From contig NZ_JBPKAO010000013.1 in assembly GCF_051216895.1 (NCBI RefSeq), positions 1-64,000 on the forward strand: DNA of 64,000 nucleotides. Direction: 5' to 3'. Source of the DNA: Aquipuribacter sp051216895. Its GTDB lineage: Bacteria; Actinomycetota; Actinomycetes; Actinomycetales; JBBAYJ01. Made by a program: the position numbers and the translations under genes. Shown in pieces: positions 41,047-49,340 of this stretch (its first letter is position 1; every line of letters begins with the position of its first letter). A model generated the notes under the pieces. That model was not told the DNA's origin. It saw nothing but the letters and a program-made list of their open reading frames with translations, and searched no databases.

Positions 41047-42254
41047 AGGGATCCTCCGGTTCCGGGCTGCTGGTGGCCCAGCCCCGATGTCGCGTGCGCC
41101 CGCCGGGCCTCGAGGTCCGGCCGCCGTCGGCGGGCCCGCCGCAGGAGCGTGCGGTCCCGGGCGGCGTCCTTGTCGCGCAGCACGTACCGCTGCAGCGACG
41201 TCAGGACGAAGATGATGAGGAACAGCAGGAACGCCATGGCTGCGGCCACGCCCCACTGCTGGGACTCGAAGGCGTAGGAGTACGACAGGTACGCCGGGGT
41301 GAGCGTCGTCTTGCCCGGCCCGCCCTGGGTCATGACGTAGACCTGGTCGAACACCTGCCAGGTGCCGATGATGCCGAGAGTGATGACCAGCAGCAGCGTC
41401 GGCCGCAGGTGGGGCAGGGTGACGGCACGGAAGCTCTGCCACCGGTTGGCGCCGTCCACGCGGGCGGCCTCCTCGACCTCGACCGGCACGTCCTGCAGCG
41501 CGGCCAGGAACAGCAGCATGAACGTCCCGGTGGTCGTCCAGACGACGAGCATGATGATCACCGACAGCGCGACGCTGGGCCCGGACAGCCACTGCCACGC
41601 CGACAGGCCCAGGACCGAGGTGTCGGCCAGGGCGGCCGGCGGCGCACCGGCCTCCCAGAACCCGAGCCCGTCGCCGAGCAGGTGCAGCAGACCGCGGCTG
41701 TCGGCGAACCAGGTCGGCCCGTCGACGCCGACCAGCCCCAGGGCGGTGTTGACCACCCCGGTGCCGGAGAACAGGAACAGGAAGATCAGGCTGATGGCCA
41801 CCGAGCTGGTCACCGACGGGAAGTAGAACGCCGTCCGGAAGAAGCCCTTGGCCTTGAGCAGCTGGTTGTTGAGCACCACGGCCAGGAACAGCGCGAACAC
41901 CGTCTGCGCCGGCACGACGAGCAGGACGTAGTAGAAGTTGTTGCGCAGCGACGTCATGAAGTCCGAGCGGGTCAGGCCGTCGTCGGTCAGCAGCCGCGCG
42001 TAGTTGTCCAGACCGACGAAGCCGACGGTCCCGGCGAACGGCGACCCTCGTCCGTTCCAGTCGCTGAACGACACCCACAGGGCCATCAGGATCGGCACGA
42101 ACAGGAACAGCCCGAGGACGAGCAGGGTCGGGCTGACGAACAGCCAGCCGATGGCGTTCCGCTCGCCGAAACGGCCCTTCCCGGCGCCGACGGGCGGGCT
42201 CGGTGCTCCGGCGGCCGTGCCCGCCGTCCCGGGCGTGGTGCTGAGGGTGCTCAT
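41043..42254 (-). CDS. Carbohydrate ABC transporter permease (MalF type)
   Basis: A 403-aa permease, longer than average because of a loop of about 45 residues (GVDGPTWFADSRGLLHLLGDGL region) and an Arg-rich cytoplasmic C-terminus. Six helices; EAA loop VEEAARVDGANRWQSFRAVTLP. The N-terminal segment is Pro/Ala-rich. The ATG at 42254 is 68 bp after the binding-protein stop, with a large hairpin in that gap. Confidence 0.93.
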   Translation of the reverse strand: MSTLSTTPGTAGTAAGAPSPPVGAGKGRFGERNAIGWLFVSPTLLVLGLFLFVPILMALWVSFSDWNGRGSPFAGTVGFVGLDNYARLLTDDGLTRSDFMTSLRNNFYYVLLVVPAQTVFALFLAVVLNNQLLKAKGFFRTAFYFPSVTSSVAISLIFLFLFSGTGVVNTALGLVGVDGPTWFADSRGLLHLLGDGLGFWEAGAPPAALADTSVLGLSAWQWLSGPSVALSVIIMLVVWTTTGTFMLLFLAALQDVPVEVEEAARVDGANRWQSFRAVTLPHLRPTLLLVITLGIIGTWQVFDQVYVMTQGGPGKTTLTPAYLSYSYAFESQQWGVAAAMAFLLFLIIFVLTSLQRYVLRDKDAARDRTLLRRARRRRPDLEARRAHATSGLGHQQPGTGGSL

Positions 42255-42278
42255 CGCGTCTCCTTCGACCGATGTGGC

Positions 42279-42316
42279 GGACCGGTCGGGCGGGGGTGCG
42301 CCCGCCCGACCGGTCC
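42279..42316 (-). promoter_or_regulatory. Intercistronic hairpin between binding-protein and permease genes
   Basis: A perfect 16-bp stem (GGACCGGTCGGGCGGG and its complement) with a 6-nt loop starts 6 bp after the binding-protein stop. Such hairpins stabilise the upstream message and partly stop transcription, so the binding protein is made in excess over the permeases. Confidence 0.7.
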
Positions 42317-42321
42317 AGGGC

Positions 42322-43602
42322 TCACTGCGGGGCGGCGGCCTCGGCGTTGGTCTGGAACGACTCGAGGATCCCGGCCGGGTCGGCGGTGGCCAGCTGCTCC
42401 AGCTGGGAGTCGAGGTCCGCGAGCACGGGCTGCAGGCCGGGCAGCGTCACCGGGCCCTGGCCGTACTCACCGCCGGCGATGAAGGGGGCGTCGTCCGGGA
42501 ACGCGGCGACGTAGTCCTCCTCGGCCGACTGGCGGCTCGGCATGACGCCGAACGCCTCGGCGCTGGCCAGCTGGTTGTCGGCGCTGGTGAGCGCGGCGAC
42601 CAGCTCGACCGCCGCGGCCTGGTTCGGCGACTCGGCGGCGATGCCCCAGCACTGCGTGAACAGCAGGGTGCCCGGCCCGGCCGGGCCCTCGGGCAGCTCG
42701 GCGACGGTGTACGCGACGTCGGGGTAGTCGTTGCTCATGGCGCCCCGGATCCAGTTGCCCTCCATGGTCATGGCGGCCCGCTGGGTGCCGAACGCCTCGC
42801 CGCCCCAGCCGGAGTCGACGGTCGGGGGCAGGACCGCGGAACCGCTGGCGAGCAGCTCCTGCACGTAGGTGAGCGCCTCGACGTTGCTCTCCTCGGTCGC
42901 GGTGATGGTGCCCTCGGCGCCGTCGACCCAGAAGCCGCCGTTCTGCACGAGGAACGCCCCGGCGCGGTCGCGACCGCCGCCGATGACCAGACCCGCCTGC
43001 TCGGGGGTGGTCAGGGTGTCCGCGACGGTCCTCAGCTCCTCCCACGTGGTGGGGATGTCCTCCTCCGTCAGCCCGGCGGCCTCCCACGACGCGGTGTTGA
43101 TCTGCAGCGCGAGGGTGGAGAAGTCCTTGGGGGCGCAGTACTGGGTGCCGTCGAGCGTGAACGTCTCCCGCAGCGACTCGTAGAAGTCGTCGTTGTCCTC
43201 GAGCTCGTAGGGGTAGAGGTTGCCGTTAGCGGCGTAGTCCGCGAACGCGCCCGCGTCGACGTAGAACAGGTCGGGCGGGCTGCCCCCCGCGAAGCCCTGG
43301 GTGAGCTCCTGGGTGATGTCGGTGGCCACGACGACCTCGACCTCGTTCCCGGTCTCCTCCGCCCAGGCGTCGGCGGCCGTGGTGACGGTGCCGGTCTCGG
43401 CGTCGCCGCTGGAGGCGATGAGCACCCGCAGCGACGCGGGACCCTCCTGGGAGGCGGGCGGTGCGCTGGCGTCGCCGCCGCCGGCCGCGTCGTCCTCGAA
43501 GCTGCCGCCGCCGCAGGCCGCGAGCAGGCCCAGGGTGGCCAGCGTGAGGACCGGCAGGGCGGCCCCGCGCGAGCGGGCCGCACGGATGAGGGGGTTCGTC
43601 AT
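42322..43602 (-). CDS. Sugar ABC transporter substrate-binding lipoprotein
   Basis: A 426-aa extracellular solute-binding protein of cluster 1 (MalE-like). The lipobox LLAAC sets the lipidated Cys at residue 30, followed by a GGGS linker. Internal motifs such as GGSPPDLFYVDAGAFADYAANG and RAAMTMEGNWIRGAM fit the family. ATG at 43602 has GAAGGAG upstream. It lies 76 bp after the LacI gene and is the first transporter gene. Ligand likely an alpha-glucoside or malto-oligosaccharide, from the debranching-type enzyme across the divergent promoter. Confidence 0.93.
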   Translation of the reverse strand: MTNPLIRAARSRGAALPVLTLATLGLLAACGGGSFEDDAAGGGDASAPPASQEGPASLRVLIASSGDAETGTVTTAADAWAEETGNEVEVVVATDITQELTQGFAGGSPPDLFYVDAGAFADYAANGNLYPYELEDNDDFYESLRETFTLDGTQYCAPKDFSTLALQINTASWEAAGLTEEDIPTTWEELRTVADTLTTPEQAGLVIGGGRDRAGAFLVQNGGFWVDGAEGTITATEESNVEALTYVQELLASGSAVLPPTVDSGWGGEAFGTQRAAMTMEGNWIRGAMSNDYPDVAYTVAELPEGPAGPGTLLFTQCWGIAAESPNQAAAVELVAALTSADNQLASAEAFGVMPSRQSAEEDYVAAFPDDAPFIAGGEYGQGPVTLPGLQPVLADLDSQLEQLATADPAGILESFQTNAEAAAPQ

Positions 43603-43678
43603 GGTCGTGTCACTCCTTCGTGGTGGCGGTGCAGGGCCTGGGGGAGGCCCGTCGGTGGTGGGCGGTGCGGCGGGTGGG

Positions 43679-44701
43679 TCAGTCGGGGAGGGCGAGCGTC
43701 GGCTCGAGCAGGACCCCGCGGGCGGCGGGGGACTGCCCCGTCAGGCGGGGCAGCAGCAGGTCCAGGCAGGTGTGGGCGACCTCGCGGATGGGCTGGGCGA
43801 CGCTGGCCAGACCCAGCGCCGACGCGACGGGGGTGGCGTCGAACCCGACGACGGACACGTCCCTGCCCGCCGCGGCGGCCGCCCGATGCGCGCCGAGGGC
43901 CAGGGAGTCGCTGGCGCAGACCAGGGCGTCCAGGTCGGGGTCACGTGACAGCAGGGCGGTGGTCTCGACCTGGGCGGCGTGGGACGAGTTGACGCTCGCG
44001 CCCTCGGTCGGGGTCCCGGCCAGGTCGGCGGCGGTGAGCGCCTCGGCCCAGCCGCGGCGGCGGTCCCGCCCGGTCGCGGCGTCGTCGGGCCAGCCCAGGA
44101 ACCCGATCCGGCGTCGCCCGGTGGCCAGCAGGTGCGCCACCGCCAGCCCGGTGCCGTGGGCGCCGTCGACGTCGACCCAGTCGTGCGGCGGCTCGTCCGT
44201 GCCCCAGGGGCGTCCGAAGGCGCAGAACGTCAGTCCCGCGTCGATCAGGTGGGCGGGGCGGTTGTCCCCGACGCTGGTGGCCGTGAGCACGACGGCGTCC
44301 GCGGCGCCGCTGCCCATCAAGTCCTCCACCAGGGACAGCTCGGCGGCCTCGTCGGTCTGCTCGGGGTAGAGGACCACCCGGTTGCCGCTGCGCTGACCGG
44401 CCTCGGCCAGGCCGTGGAAGAAGATGTCGAGGACCATCCCGGAGATACCGTCCTGCGGGCGGTCGGCGCGCACCGCCACCGCCTGCGCGCGCCGGGTGGC
44501 CAGCTGGCGGGCGGGCAGCGAGGGGCGGTACCCGGTCTCGCGCACGGCCTGCAGGACCTTGTCGCGGGTGGCGGCGGCCAGCCGGTCGGGGCGGTGCAGC
44601 GCGTTGGACACGGTCTGCCGGGACACACCGGCCCGGGCGGCCACGGTCTCCAGCGTGGGCAGGCCCGGTCCGGGTCGTGCCGCCGGGGGTGTCGCCGACA
44701 T
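43679..44701 (-). CDS. LacI family transcriptional repressor of the sugar operon
   Basis: A 340-aa regulator with the N-terminal helix-turn-helix TLETVAARAGVSRQTVSNAL (residues about 15-34), hinge ARQLATRRAQAV and a periplasmic-binding-protein-like sensor domain. It is the first gene of the transporter operon. Two identical palindromes lie between it and the divergent debranching-type gene, so it most likely controls both and itself. Confidence 0.93.
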   Translation of the reverse strand: MSATPPAARPGPGLPTLETVAARAGVSRQTVSNALHRPDRLAAATRDKVLQAVRETGYRPSLPARQLATRRAQAVAVRADRPQDGISGMVLDIFFHGLAEAGQRSGNRVVLYPEQTDEAAELSLVEDLMGSGAADAVVLTATSVGDNRPAHLIDAGLTFCAFGRPWGTDEPPHDWVDVDGAHGTGLAVAHLLATGRRRIGFLGWPDDAATGRDRRRGWAEALTAADLAGTPTEGASVNSSHAAQVETTALLSRDPDLDALVCASDSLALGAHRAAAAAGRDVSVVGFDATPVASALGLASVAQPIREVAHTCLDLLLPRLTGQSPAARGVLLEPTLALPD

Positions 44702-44751
44702 CCGGGCCTCCTCGCGCGGGTCTGGCGGTCGGCCGTGAGGACGACTACGGT

Positions 44752-44777
44752 TTGAGCGCTCAACTTTGAGCGCTCAA
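44752..44777. promoter_or_regulatory. Twin LacI operators
   Basis: The 12-bp perfect palindrome TTGAGCGCTCAA occurs at 44752-44763 and again at 44766-44777, centres 14 bp apart. Both lie in the divergent gap, with a TAACCT -10-like box at 44782-44787 directly downstream for the plus-strand gene. The central CpG-type palindrome is typical of LacI family sites. Confidence 0.85.
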
Positions 44778-44835
44778 AACATAACCTGCCGGCGCCCGGA
44801 TGTCACGGGGTGGTGGGTGGGAGAAGGTGGCGCAC

Positions 44836-46890
44836 GTGATCGCAGACATGTCCCCGGCCCGTCAGCCCTGGGTGCACGACCTCGCTCTCGTGCTCGCCGC
44901 GCCCACGCAGGCCTGGTCCGGGCGGGACGGTCAGGTGCGTGACGCCGGCGTCCAGGGCTTCCTGCACGCCGACCGCCGTTTCGTCCGGGAGTGCGTGGTC
45001 ACCGTCGACGGCGAGGAGCCGTCCCCGCTGACCGCCCACGACGACGGCGGCGACGCCCACGTGTTCCTCGGGGTCGCCCGCTCCCTCGGTGACACCGGCG
45101 CCGACCCGACCGTCCGGGTCGAGCGTCGTCGCGAGGTCGAGCCGGGCCTGGTCCGGGAGCAGGTCGCCGTGGTGTCCACGGCGTCGGCCCCGGTCAGCTG
45201 CGTGGTGCAGGTGCGGGTGGGTGCCGACCTGGCCCCGCTGGACTCGGTCAAGGGTGGGCACCGCCACCCGCTGGTGGCCCCGACCGACGTCGGCGGACCC
45301 GAGGCGGTCTGGGTGCTCGACGGCTTCCGGGGCACGATGCGGGCCCACGGGGCGGACTGGTCCGTCGACGGCGACACCGTCGTCGTGTCCTGGCGGGTCG
45401 ACGTCGACCCCGGGCACAGCGTGACGCGGGAGCTGCTCTTCGGCCTGCACGACACCGGGGCCGTGGTGACCAGCCCCAGCCGACCCGCCTCCTGGCGCTC
45501 GCTGGACGTCGTCAGCGCCGACCGGCGGCTGGCCCCGGTGCTGAGCCGGGCCCTGGACGACCTCCGCCTGCTGCGGTTGACCACGACCGACGCGCCGGAC
45601 GAGGAGTTCCTGGGGGCCGGGGCGCCGTGGTTCCTCACGCTGTTCGGCCGGGACAGCCTGTGGGCGGCTCGCATGATGCTGCCCGTGACCACCGACCTGG
45701 CCGCCTCGACGTTGCGGGTGCTGGCCGCCCGGCAGGGCACGCGCGTCGACCCCGACACCGCGCAGCAGCCCGGCAAGATCCTCCACGAGGTGCGCGGGGC
45801 GTCGTTCTCGCTCGGCGAGGCCCACGCCGACGACGGCGTCGACCGGTCCCTGCCGCCGGTGTACTACGGCACGATCGACGCGACCCCGCTGTGGGTGCTC
45901 ACGCTGTCCGACGCCTGGCGGTGGGGCATGGCCGACGACGCCGTCGAGCCGCTGCTGCCCACGCTCGAGGGGGCTCTGACCTGGCTCGTCGAGCACGGGG
46001 ACGCCGACGGTGACCACCTGCTGGAGTACGTCGACTCCTCCGGGCACGGCTTGTCCAACCAGGGCTGGAAGGACTCCGGCGACGCGGTGCGCCGCATCGA
46101 CGGCTCCCTCGCCCACGCCCCGGTCGCGCTGTGCGAGGTGCAGGGCTACGCCTACGCGGCCGCCCTGGCCGGTGCGGACCTGCTCGAGGCGCACGGCCGC
46201 CCCGGCACCGACCGGTGGCGGGAGTGGGCCGCCCGGCTGCGGACGGAGTTCCACCGTCGCTTCTGGGTCGAGGACGCCAAGGGCCCGTTCCCCGCCATCG
46301 CGCTGGACGGGGACAAGCGGCCGGTCGTGTCGCTGACCAGTAACGTCGGGCACCTGCTCGGCACCGGTCTGCTCGACGCCGAGGAGGTGGACCACGTCGC
46401 CCGCCGGATCGCCGCCCCGGACATGCTGTCCGGGTTCGGCGTCCGCACGATGTCCCGCGACGCCGCCGGGTACTCCCCGACCGGCTACCACGTGGGTTCG
46501 GTGTGGCCCCACGACACCGCCATCTGCCTGGCCGGTCTCGCGGCCGAGGGGCGGGCGGAGGTGGCGCCGGTCGCCGAGGCCCTGCTCGGGGCGTTGCACG
46601 CGTTCGACGGCCGCCCGCCGGAGCTGTTCGCCGGTGACGCCCGCAGCGCCCACCCCCGGCCGGTGCCCTACCCCGCGGCCTGCCGCCCGCAGGCGTGGTC
46701 GGCCGCGGCGGCGGTGTCGCTGCTCGCCTCGGTCACCGGCCTGCGCGCCGACGCCCCCGCCGGCTCGGTGACGGCGTCCCCGGTCCAGCCGTGGTCCTTC
46801 GGCGACACCACGGTCGCCGGTCTGCGCGCGGGCGGTCGTGACCTGGGCCTGTCGGTCGACGAGGCGGGGGGCGCGACCGTCACCTGGTGA
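44836..46890 (+). CDS. Glycogen debranching-type enzyme (amylo-alpha-1,6-glucosidase family)
   Basis: A 684-aa protein with an N-terminal beta-rich domain (residues 1 to about 220, with FLHADRRFVRECVVTVDG) and a C-terminal (alpha/alpha)6 barrel (FLTLFGRDSLWAARMMLPV, GQPGK-like QQPGKILHEVRG, then SNQGWKDSGDAVR). These are the marks of the GDE_N_bis/GDE_C enzymes, which hydrolyse alpha-1,6 branches or other alpha-glucosides. The start is uncertain: GTG at 44836 has GGGAGAAGG 8 nt upstream; ATG 44800 and ATG 44848 are alternatives. It is controlled by the LacI sites and probably degrades the sugar brought in by the divergent transporter. Confidence 0.85.
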   Translation: MIADMSPARQPWVHDLALVLAAPTQAWSGRDGQVRDAGVQGFLHADRRFVRECVVTVDGEEPSPLTAHDDGGDAHVFLGVARSLGDTGADPTVRVERRREVEPGLVREQVAVVSTASAPVSCVVQVRVGADLAPLDSVKGGHRHPLVAPTDVGGPEAVWVLDGFRGTMRAHGADWSVDGDTVVVSWRVDVDPGHSVTRELLFGLHDTGAVVTSPSRPASWRSLDVVSADRRLAPVLSRALDDLRLLRLTTTDAPDEEFLGAGAPWFLTLFGRDSLWAARMMLPVTTDLAASTLRVLAARQGTRVDPDTAQQPGKILHEVRGASFSLGEAHADDGVDRSLPPVYYGTIDATPLWVLTLSDAWRWGMADDAVEPLLPTLEGALTWLVEHGDADGDHLLEYVDSSGHGLSNQGWKDSGDAVRRIDGSLAHAPVALCEVQGYAYAAALAGADLLEAHGRPGTDRWREWAARLRTEFHRRFWVEDAKGPFPAIALDGDKRPVVSLTSNVGHLLGTGLLDAEEVDHVARRIAAPDMLSGFGVRTMSRDAAGYSPTGYHVGSVWPHDTAICLAGLAAEGRAEVAPVAEALLGALHAFDGRPPELFAGDARSAHPRPVPYPAACRPQAWSAAAAVSLLASVTGLRADAPAGSVTASPVQPWSFGDTTVAGLRAGGRDLGLSVDEAGGATVTW

Positions 46891-46936
46891 CTGCGGTCGT
46901 CCCGACGGCACGGCACGTCGTGGCGGGCCCCGGCGC

Positions 46937-47932
46937 CTACGCCTCGGCCGGCCGGGCGCGCAGCAGGGACGAGGCGGTGAGGGCGACCCCGCGGTCGGGG
47001 TCCTCGAGGAGGCCGGTCAGCGTCCGGCGGGCCGCCGGGCCGGGGACCTCGGCCAGGGCGGCCACCAGGCGTCGGCGTCCCTCGTCGCCCGTGCCCGCGA
47101 GCCGGGTGGTGATCGCGCGGGCGATGTCGTCGGCGCAGCCGTGCCGGGCGGCCAGCGCGCCGAGCACACCGGCGGCGTCGACGTCGTCGCGCCCCCCGGC
47201 CACCAGGGCGACGAGGGCGGGGACGGCGTCGAGGTCCCCGCGGGCGCCCCGGGCCAGGGCGGCGCGTCCGGCGACCAGCGGGTCGGGGTGGGCGACGGCG
47301 TCGGCCAGGACCGCCGCGGCCTCGGGCGAACCGATCTTGCCGAGGGCGGCCACCGCCCGGTGCCGGCGTCCGGCGACCGGGGAGTGCAGCGCCTCGGCGA
47401 GCACCGGGACCCCGCTGTCCCCGGTGCGGGCCAGGGCCCAGCCCAGTGCGCCGGCGACGACGGGGTCGGTCTCGTCCAGCGTCGCGGCCGCGAGCGTCGT
47501 GGCGTCGCCCGGGTCCCTCAGCGACAGGGCGAACCGCTGCCGCGCCGACGGGCTGGCGGCATCGAGCCCGCGCACCAGCCCGACGAGGCGCAGCACGTCG
47601 GACCAGGCGGCGGGCCGGCTCGCCCGCACCTGCGCGAGCCGGCGCAGCAGCTCCTGCTCCTGCGCGAGCCGCTCCTGCGTGCGGGCGAGCAGACCGTCGA
47701 CCACGGTCGCCGGGTCGAACGAGAGGTCGTCCAGCACCGCCGCGACCTCCGGCAGGCCGAGCCCGAGCGAGCGGAGGGCCTCCACGTGGAACAGGCGTCG
47801 GAGGTCCTCCTCCTCGTACTCCCGGTACCCGCCCGCCGAGCGACCGGACGGGGGCACGAGCCCCATGGAGTCGTAGTGGCGCAGCATGCGGGCGCTGATC
47901 CCGGACCGCCGCGCCACCTCGCCGATCAGCAC
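46937..47932 (-). CDS. MerR family regulator with C-terminal HEAT repeats
   Basis: A 331-aa protein. The N-terminal 70 residues are a MerR winged helix (IGEVARRSGISARMLRHYDSMGLV, then SAGGYREYEEEDLRRL), followed by the antiparallel coiled coil. Instead of a small ligand pocket it carries about 190 residues of HEAT-like helical repeats (for example VAGRRHRAVAALGKIGSPEAAAVLADAV and HPDPLVAGRAAL). The GTG at 47932 lies four bases from the stop of the HEAT gene, in one operon. The HEAT part may bind a protein, possibly the product of that gene. Confidence 0.9.
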   Translation of the reverse strand: MLIGEVARRSGISARMLRHYDSMGLVPPSGRSAGGYREYEEEDLRRLFHVEALRSLGLGLPEVAAVLDDLSFDPATVVDGLLARTQERLAQEQELLRRLAQVRASRPAAWSDVLRLVGLVRGLDAASPSARQRFALSLRDPGDATTLAAATLDETDPVVAGALGWALARTGDSGVPVLAEALHSPVAGRRHRAVAALGKIGSPEAAAVLADAVAHPDPLVAGRAALARGARGDLDAVPALVALVAGGRDDVDAAGVLGALAARHGCADDIARAITTRLAGTGDEGRRRLVAALAEVPGPAARRTLTGLLEDPDRGVALTASSLLRARPAEA

Positions 47933-47936
47933 GCCC

Positions 47937-48614
47937 TCACCCCGTCCCGTCGGGTGCCACCGGAGCCCCGAGGAGGGCCACGACGCGGCGTGCTTCCGCG
48001 AGGGCGGCATCGAACCCCGCGTCCGGGTCCTGCACCAGCCGCTCGGTGGCGAGCGCGTGGGTGCGGACGGCCTCGTTGGTCGAGGTCGTGGCGCGGGCGA
48101 CGACGGCCGCGGCCGGTGCCCCCAGGTCCAGCAGCGCGCGGCTCAGGCTCAGCTGGACCTCGCGGTCCCCGCGGCCGAGCTGGGTCGACAGGGTCTCGGC
48201 CAGGGCGGACGTGTCGTCCAGGGGCACCAGGGCCACCGCCGTGCGCCACGCGGTCCGGCCCACCTCGTCGTCGGGGTCCCGCAGGAGGTCGCCGGTGACC
48301 GCCGGCCACGCCCGCGGGTCACGGGTCTTGGACAGCGTGTGCAGGGCCTGGCTGCGGGCCTGGGCCCGGCGCGACCCCAGCTCGCCCAGCAGCCGGTCCA
48401 CGGTCGACGACCGCTCCTGCCGGGTCAGCGCCCAGCTCAGCATGTCGCGGACGAAGAAGTCCGGCTCGACCGCGCAGCGCCGCAGGAGCACCTCGACGAA
48501 GGAGAGGTCGGGGCTCGTCCCGGCGGCGAGCGCGGCCTGCAGCCGCACCGAGGACTCCGGGTCCTCCAGCGCGGTCCGCAGCCGCGACGCGACCGTGCTG
48601 TGCTCGTGGGTCAT
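47937..48614 (-). CDS. HEAT-repeat protein partnered with the MerR-HEAT regulator
   Basis: A 225-aa soluble protein made of HEAT-like helical pairs (SSVRLQAALAAG, RRAQARSQALHTLSKTRDPRAW, DDEVGRTAWRTAVALVPL, DREVQLSLSRALLDLG). No enzymatic motif is seen. ATG at 48614 follows GGAGG with an 8-nt gap. It is the first gene after a MerR-type promoter and is followed by the MerR-HEAT regulator gene, so it is likely to be induced by that regulator and to modulate it. Family function unknown. Confidence 0.88.
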   Translation of the reverse strand: MTHEHSTVASRLRTALEDPESSVRLQAALAAGTSPDLSFVEVLLRRCAVEPDFFVRDMLSWALTRQERSSTVDRLLGELGSRRAQARSQALHTLSKTRDPRAWPAVTGDLLRDPDDEVGRTAWRTAVALVPLDDTSALAETLSTQLGRGDREVQLSLSRALLDLGAPAAAVVARATTSTNEAVRTHALATERLVQDPDAGFDAALAEARRVVALLGAPVAPDGTG

Positions 48615-48634
48615 GGGGACCACCTCCGTCCCCG

Positions 48635-48665
48635 ATCCTCGACCTTGTCACCGTGTCAAGGTCAA
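48635..48665 (-). promoter_or_regulatory. MerR-type promoter and operator
   Basis: On the minus strand TTGACC (-35, 48665-48660) and GAGGAT (-10, 48640-48635) are separated by exactly 19 bp, the long spacer of MerR-activated promoters. The spacer carries the dyad ACCTTG...CAAGGT (48642-48662), where the regulator would bind and untwist the DNA. Confidence 0.8.
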
Positions 48666-48673
48666 GGCCAGGG

Positions 48674-49330
48674 TCAGTGGTCCTCGCAGCAGCGCTCCGG
48701 GTTCTCCTTCTCGAAGGGCACCATGACGCCGCCCACCGCGGGCTGGACCAGCAGCCGGACCCGTCCTGCGCTCAGCACGGGGCGGACGAAGTCGCGGGTG
48801 TCGACCAGGGTGGTGCCGTCGTGCCGGCTGCCGCCGACGACGACCACCTCGTCCACGACCGAGCGGGCGACGACGTCGGAGACGGGCAGCACCCCGCGCA
48901 GCTCGTCGACGCCGGGGTAGCGGACCAGCCGGCCCGAGGAACGGGTCGCGGCCGCGGTCACCGCGGCCCACGCCCCGGCGAGCGCGCCCGGGTCGTGGCC
49001 CCGCGCGAGCCCGTCCGGCAGCCGCGGCGCGGTCGCGACCACGGCGCCGTCCGGCCCGGCCACGTCGTGCAGCACGTCGAGCAGACCGTCGAGGCGCCCC
49101 GGGCGTGCGGCGTCGGGCGCGGCGTCCGGCACCCGGCACGACACCGCGGTGTGCGCCCGGCCGGAGCGGACCTCGTGGGTGGCCAGCTCCAGCCGCTCCC
49201 CGACGTCACCGCCGAGCAGCGCCCCGACCACCTCGCGCACCCGGTGCGCGAGGTGGTCGGCGTCCTCGCCGTCGTGGGACCAGCCGTCCACCCCGATGAT
49301 CACGACCGGCTCCAGCAGCGAGACAGGCAT
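48674..49330 (-). CDS. Hypothetical protein with Cys-Cys-His tail
   Basis: A 218-aa cytoplasmic protein of no recognised family. It opens with VVIIGVDGWSHDGEDADHL and has a mixed alpha/beta pattern (VDEVVVVGGSRHDGTTLVD near residue 165). The last residues, PFEKENPERCCEDH, could bind a metal ion or sit near an active site. The gene begins 10 bp after the PHP phosphoesterase gene on the same strand, so the two are probably co-transcribed. Confidence 0.7.
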   Translation of the reverse strand: MPVSLLEPVVIIGVDGWSHDGEDADHLAHRVREVVGALLGGDVGERLELATHEVRSGRAHTAVSCRVPDAAPDAARPGRLDGLLDVLHDVAGPDGAVVATAPRLPDGLARGHDPGALAGAWAAVTAAATRSSGRLVRYPGVDELRGVLPVSDVVARSVVDEVVVVGGSRHDGTTLVDTRDFVRPVLSAGRVRLLVQPAVGGVMVPFEKENPERCCEDH

Positions 49331-49340
49331 CAGTCGTCGA

